Shown: positions 61,680 through 64,000 of the stretch, one piece after another
How the letters are laid out: every line of letters begins with the position of its first letter
How positions within the stretch are numbered: the first letter of the stretch is position 1
DNA from: Burkholderia cepacia
GTDB taxonomy: Bacteria; Pseudomonadota; Gammaproteobacteria; Burkholderiales; Burkholderiaceae
Direction: 5' to 3'
Assembly: GCF_001039005.1 (NCBI RefSeq)
Contig: NZ_LDWR01000034.1
Location: forward strand, 19,335-83,334
DNA length: 64,000 nt
Position numbers and translations under genes: made by a program
The notes under the pieces: model-generated
What the model saw: only the letters and a program-made list of their open reading frames with translations
What the model was told of the DNA's origin: nothing
The model's database searches: none

Positions 61680-62612
61680 TCACTTCGTGGGATGCGGTAC
61701 GCGGTCGCGCAGCGGCGGCACGGCCGGTGGGCGCGCGGGCGGCATGGCGGACGGTGAGGCGGGCGTGTCCGGCGCGGATGCCGCATGCCACGCACGCGCG
61801 TCACGCGCCTGCCGCCGCTCGCGGGCCAGCATCGCGCGGTTCACGACAACGACGCCGATCGTCACGACCGTGATGAACACCGTTGCGAGCGCATTCATCT
61901 CCGGGTTCAGCCCGAGCCGCACGCGCGAGAACACGACGAGCGGCAGCGTCGTCGAGCCGGGGCCCGACAGGAACGCGGACAGGATCACGTCGTCGATCGA
62001 GACGGTGAACGCGAGCAGCCAGCCGGACACCAGCGCCTGCGCGATCAGCGGCAGCGTGATCACGAAGAACACCTTCCATGGCCGTGCGCCGAGGTCGAGC
62101 GCGGCTTCCTCGATCGAGCGATCGAGCTCCTTCACGCGCGACTGCACGATCACCGCGACAAACGACAGGCACAGCATCACGTGGCCGATCCAGATCGTCA
62201 GCCAGCCGCGGCCGGCCGGCCAACCGAAGGTCTGCTGCATCGCGACGAACAGCAGCAGCAGCGAGATCCCTTGGATCACTTCGGGAATCACCAGCGGCGC
62301 GTTGATCATCGCCGCATAGAGCGTGAAGCCGCGAAAGCGCCCCATGCGGGCCAGCACGAAGCCGGCCCAGGTGCCGATCGCGACCGACGCGGTCGCCGTC
62401 AGCAGCGCGATCTTCAGCGACAGCCACGCGGCCGTAAGCAGTTCGTCGTCGTGCAGCAGCGCGCCGTACCACTTCAGCGAGAAACCCGACCACACCGTCA
62501 CGAGCTTCGACGCGTTGAACGAATAGACGACGAGGCTCGCGATCGGCACGTACAGGAACAGGAAGCCCGCGCCCAGCACGCACGCGGACAGGATGCGATT
62601 CGCGCGGGTCAT
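61680..62612 (-). CDS. potI: Putrescine-type ABC permease
   Basis: 310 residues with six membrane helices. The EAA loop reads EEAALDLGARPWKVFFVITLP, typical of polyamine permeases. It ends in a Pro/Ala-rich tail of about 40 residues that is longer than in enterobacterial PotI. Its ATG overlaps the potH stop (ATGA), so the two are coupled. It pairs with PotH in the inner membrane. Confidence 0.92.
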   Translation of the reverse strand: MTRANRILSACVLGAGFLFLYVPIASLVVYSFNASKLVTVWSGFSLKWYGALLHDDELLTAAWLSLKIALLTATASVAIGTWAGFVLARMGRFRGFTLYAAMINAPLVIPEVIQGISLLLLFVAMQQTFGWPAGRGWLTIWIGHVMLCLSFVAVIVQSRVKELDRSIEEAALDLGARPWKVFFVITLPLIAQALVSGWLLAFTVSIDDVILSAFLSGPGSTTLPLVVFSRVRLGLNPEMNALATVFITVVTIGVVVVNRAMLARERRQARDARAWHAASAPDTPASPSAMPPARPPAVPPLRDRVPHPTK

Positions 62613-63532
62613 GGCTGCGCCTCCCCTTCGGCCTGGCTGTAATGGAGCAGCGCCATCGGCACGAGCAGCAGCAGCACCATCGTCACCGTCACGGCGGACG
62701 CCATCGGCCAGTCCATGTTGTTGAAGAACTCGTCCCACATCACGCGGCCGAGCATCAGCGTGTTCGCGCCGCCGAGCAGTTCGGGGATCACGTATTCGCC
62801 GACCGCCGGGATGAACACGAGCAGGCTGCCCGCGACGATGCCGTTGCGCGACAGCGGCAGCGTGATGCGCCAGAACGCGGACCACGGCGTGGCGCCGAGA
62901 TCGTTCGCGGCCTCGAGCAGCGTGAGGTCCATCTTCACGAGGTGCGCGTACAGCGGCATCACCATGAACGGCAGGTACGAATAGACCATCCCGATGTAGA
63001 CGCCCGCGTCGGTGTGATACAGCCGCAGCGGCGTCGCGATCACGTCGAGCGCCGCCAGCGCGTGATTCAGCAGCCCGTCGTCCTTCATGATCCCGACCCA
63101 CGCATAAACGCGGATCAGGAACGACGTCCAGAACGGCAGCATCACGGCCATCATCAGCAGGTTGCGGCGGGCCGGCGCCGCCCGAGCGATGCAATACGCG
63201 ATCGGGTAACCGGCCAGCAGGCACATCAGCGTCGACGCGGCGGCCATCTTCAGCGAGCTGACGTAGGTGTTCAGGTACAGGTCGTCCTGCAGCAGCAGCG
63301 CGTAATGCTTCAGCGACAGCACGACCTGCACCGTGCCGGCCTCCAGCCGCGCGAGCCCGGTGTACGGCGGAATGCCGAGCATCTGGTCGGCGAAGCTGAT
63401 CTTCAGCACCAGCACGAACGGCAGCGCGAAGAAGATCACGAGCCACAGGAACGGCACGCCGATCGTCACGCTGCGGCCCGACGGCAGCCAGCGCGACAGT
63501 GACGACAAAGCGGAAACGGAAGGTCTCGTCAT
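62609..63532 (-). CDS. potH: Putrescine-type ABC permease
   Basis: 307 residues with six membrane helices. FWTSFLIRVYAWVGIMKDDGLLN and the EAA loop EAANDLGATPWSAFWRITLP are conserved PotH features. It starts eight bases after the potG stop and overlaps potI, so potG-potH-potI form one transcript. Confidence 0.93.
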   Translation of the reverse strand: MTRPSVSALSSLSRWLPSGRSVTIGVPFLWLVIFFALPFVLVLKISFADQMLGIPPYTGLARLEAGTVQVVLSLKHYALLLQDDLYLNTYVSSLKMAAASTLMCLLAGYPIAYCIARAAPARRNLLMMAVMLPFWTSFLIRVYAWVGIMKDDGLLNHALAALDVIATPLRLYHTDAGVYIGMVYSYLPFMVMPLYAHLVKMDLTLLEAANDLGATPWSAFWRITLPLSRNGIVAGSLLVFIPAVGEYVIPELLGGANTLMLGRVMWDEFFNNMDWPMASAVTVTMVLLLLVPMALLHYSQAEGEAQP

Positions 63533-63539
63533 GGCGTCC

Positions 63540-64000
63540 TCATTGCGTCAGCACGACGCCGCTGGCCGGCGACCACGACACGAACACGTTGTCGTTCCAG
63601 GCCGGGGCCGTGTCGCTCAACAGGTGCGAGCTCGACAGGTTCGACACGACCGTCTTCCCGCTCGGCAGGCGCACGTGATACAGCGAGTAGCTGCCCATGT
63701 ATGCGATGTCGGTCACGACGCCGCGCGCCCAGTTGTGCTTCGAGCCCGGCTTCTCGCGTGACACGTGCACGCGTTCCGGGCGCACCGAGATGCCGACCGG
63801 CATCCCGAGCGGGCCCGTGACGCCGTGGCTCACGTACATGCGTGCCTCGAGGTCGTCGCTTTCGACGAAGATGTGATCGGGCTCGTCCTCGACGACGCGG
63901 CCCTCGAACAGGTTGGTCGAGCCGATGAATTCGGCCGAGAAACGGCTGTTCGGAAACTCGTACACCTCGCCCGGCGCGCCGATCTGCACGATCTTGCCTT
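63540..64000 (-). CDS. potG: Putrescine-type ABC ATPase, C-terminal part (partial)
   Basis: The frame is open to the window edge, so only the C-terminal part is visible. KIVQIGAPGEVYEFPNSRFSA and FIGSTNLFEG are the end of the ATPase domain in polyamine ABC proteins, and ISVRPERVHVSRE belongs to the TOBE domain. Walker motifs lie outside the window. It powers PotHI. Confidence 0.92.
   Translation of the reverse strand, partial: GKIVQIGAPGEVYEFPNSRFSAEFIGSTNLFEGRVVEDEPDHIFVESDDLEARMYVSHGVTGPLGMPVGISVRPERVHVSREKPGSKHNWARGVVTDIAYMGSYSLYHVRLPSGKTVVSNLSSSHLLSDTAPAWNDNVFVSWSPASGVVLTQ

Noticed and set aside
1..64000. CRISPR arrays, insertion sequences, tRNA-linked attachment sites
   Set aside because: No regularly spaced repeats, transposase motifs or tRNA genes were recognised in the window.

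Overview
The window looks like a stretch of a Burkholderia chromosome, most likely Burkholderia cepacia complex and quite possibly a secondary replicon. The basis is the very high GC content with long shadow ORFs opposite almost every gene, OmpC-type beta-proteobacterial porins, an H-NS-like protein with the SGRGPRPKW DNA-binding loop, DUF3138-like and DUF1311/LprI proteins, a VgrG/Rhs island, and many LysR/TetR/LacI/MarR-controlled catabolic genes. No rRNA, tRNA, CRISPR array or intact insertion sequence was seen.

Layout. 0-7 kb: small exported proteins, a degenerate alpha/beta-hydrolase fused to a PEP-synthase-like enzyme, a DUF169 protein, a MarR-GNAT fusion with twin operators on its own promoter, and a GNAT enzyme. 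8-11 kb: a solitary polyamine-type binding protein, an MFS transporter and a LOG-family protein. 11.3-14.2 kb: an H-NS-like gene, a reverse transcriptase and an unknown gene, all on the minus strand. Immediately upstream of the reverse transcriptase lies a structured non-coding segment with its own promoter, a 17-bp closing helix (a1/a2), two msr-like hairpins, a long msd-like hairpin and a branching-type AGC. I read this as a complete retron and regard it as the most interesting element here. 14.6-23 kb: a glycerophosphodiester/glycerol-3-phosphate operon (ugpB-A-E-C, porin, ugpQ, Na/Pi transporter) preceded by two GlpR-type boxes.

23-36 kb: a dTDP-rhamnose-reductase-like SDR, then a type VI secretion effector island. 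It holds VgrG, an EagR-like chaperone, a prePAAR-Rhs protein with a C-terminal HNH-type (LHH) nuclease tip, and an AT-rich immunity gene. Divergently there is a predicted membrane protein pair and an orphan tssF. 36-39 kb: doxX, a lone fliD and an unknown gene. 40-45 kb: a small sugar or sugar-acid catabolic cluster (DapA-like aldolase, MFS, ribokinase-like kinase) divergent from a LacI regulator. 45-55 kb: an LprI-like protein, a Fic protein on an operator-flanked and possibly leaderless promoter, a LysR regulator with pirin and wrbA, a truncated lrgB remnant beside a TetR regulator, an alpha/beta hydrolase, an ABC exporter and a DUF4262 protein. 55-64 kb: a minus-strand polyamine uptake and oxidation cluster (aldehyde dehydrogenase, amidase, cupin, PuuB-like oxidase, outer-membrane protein, PotI, PotH, and PotG running off the edge).

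How parts work together. The ugp operon could admit, import and hydrolyse phosphodiesters and handle the released phosphate. The polyamine cluster couples uptake to amine oxidation and aldehyde oxidation. The Rhs island forms a loadable tip (VgrG), chaperone, toxin and immunity set. A shared TGTC-N11-GACA LysR-type box upstream of doxX and of lysR/pirin suggests that these separated genes form one redox or electrophile-responsive regulon. All functional statements are from reading the sequence; no database search was run.
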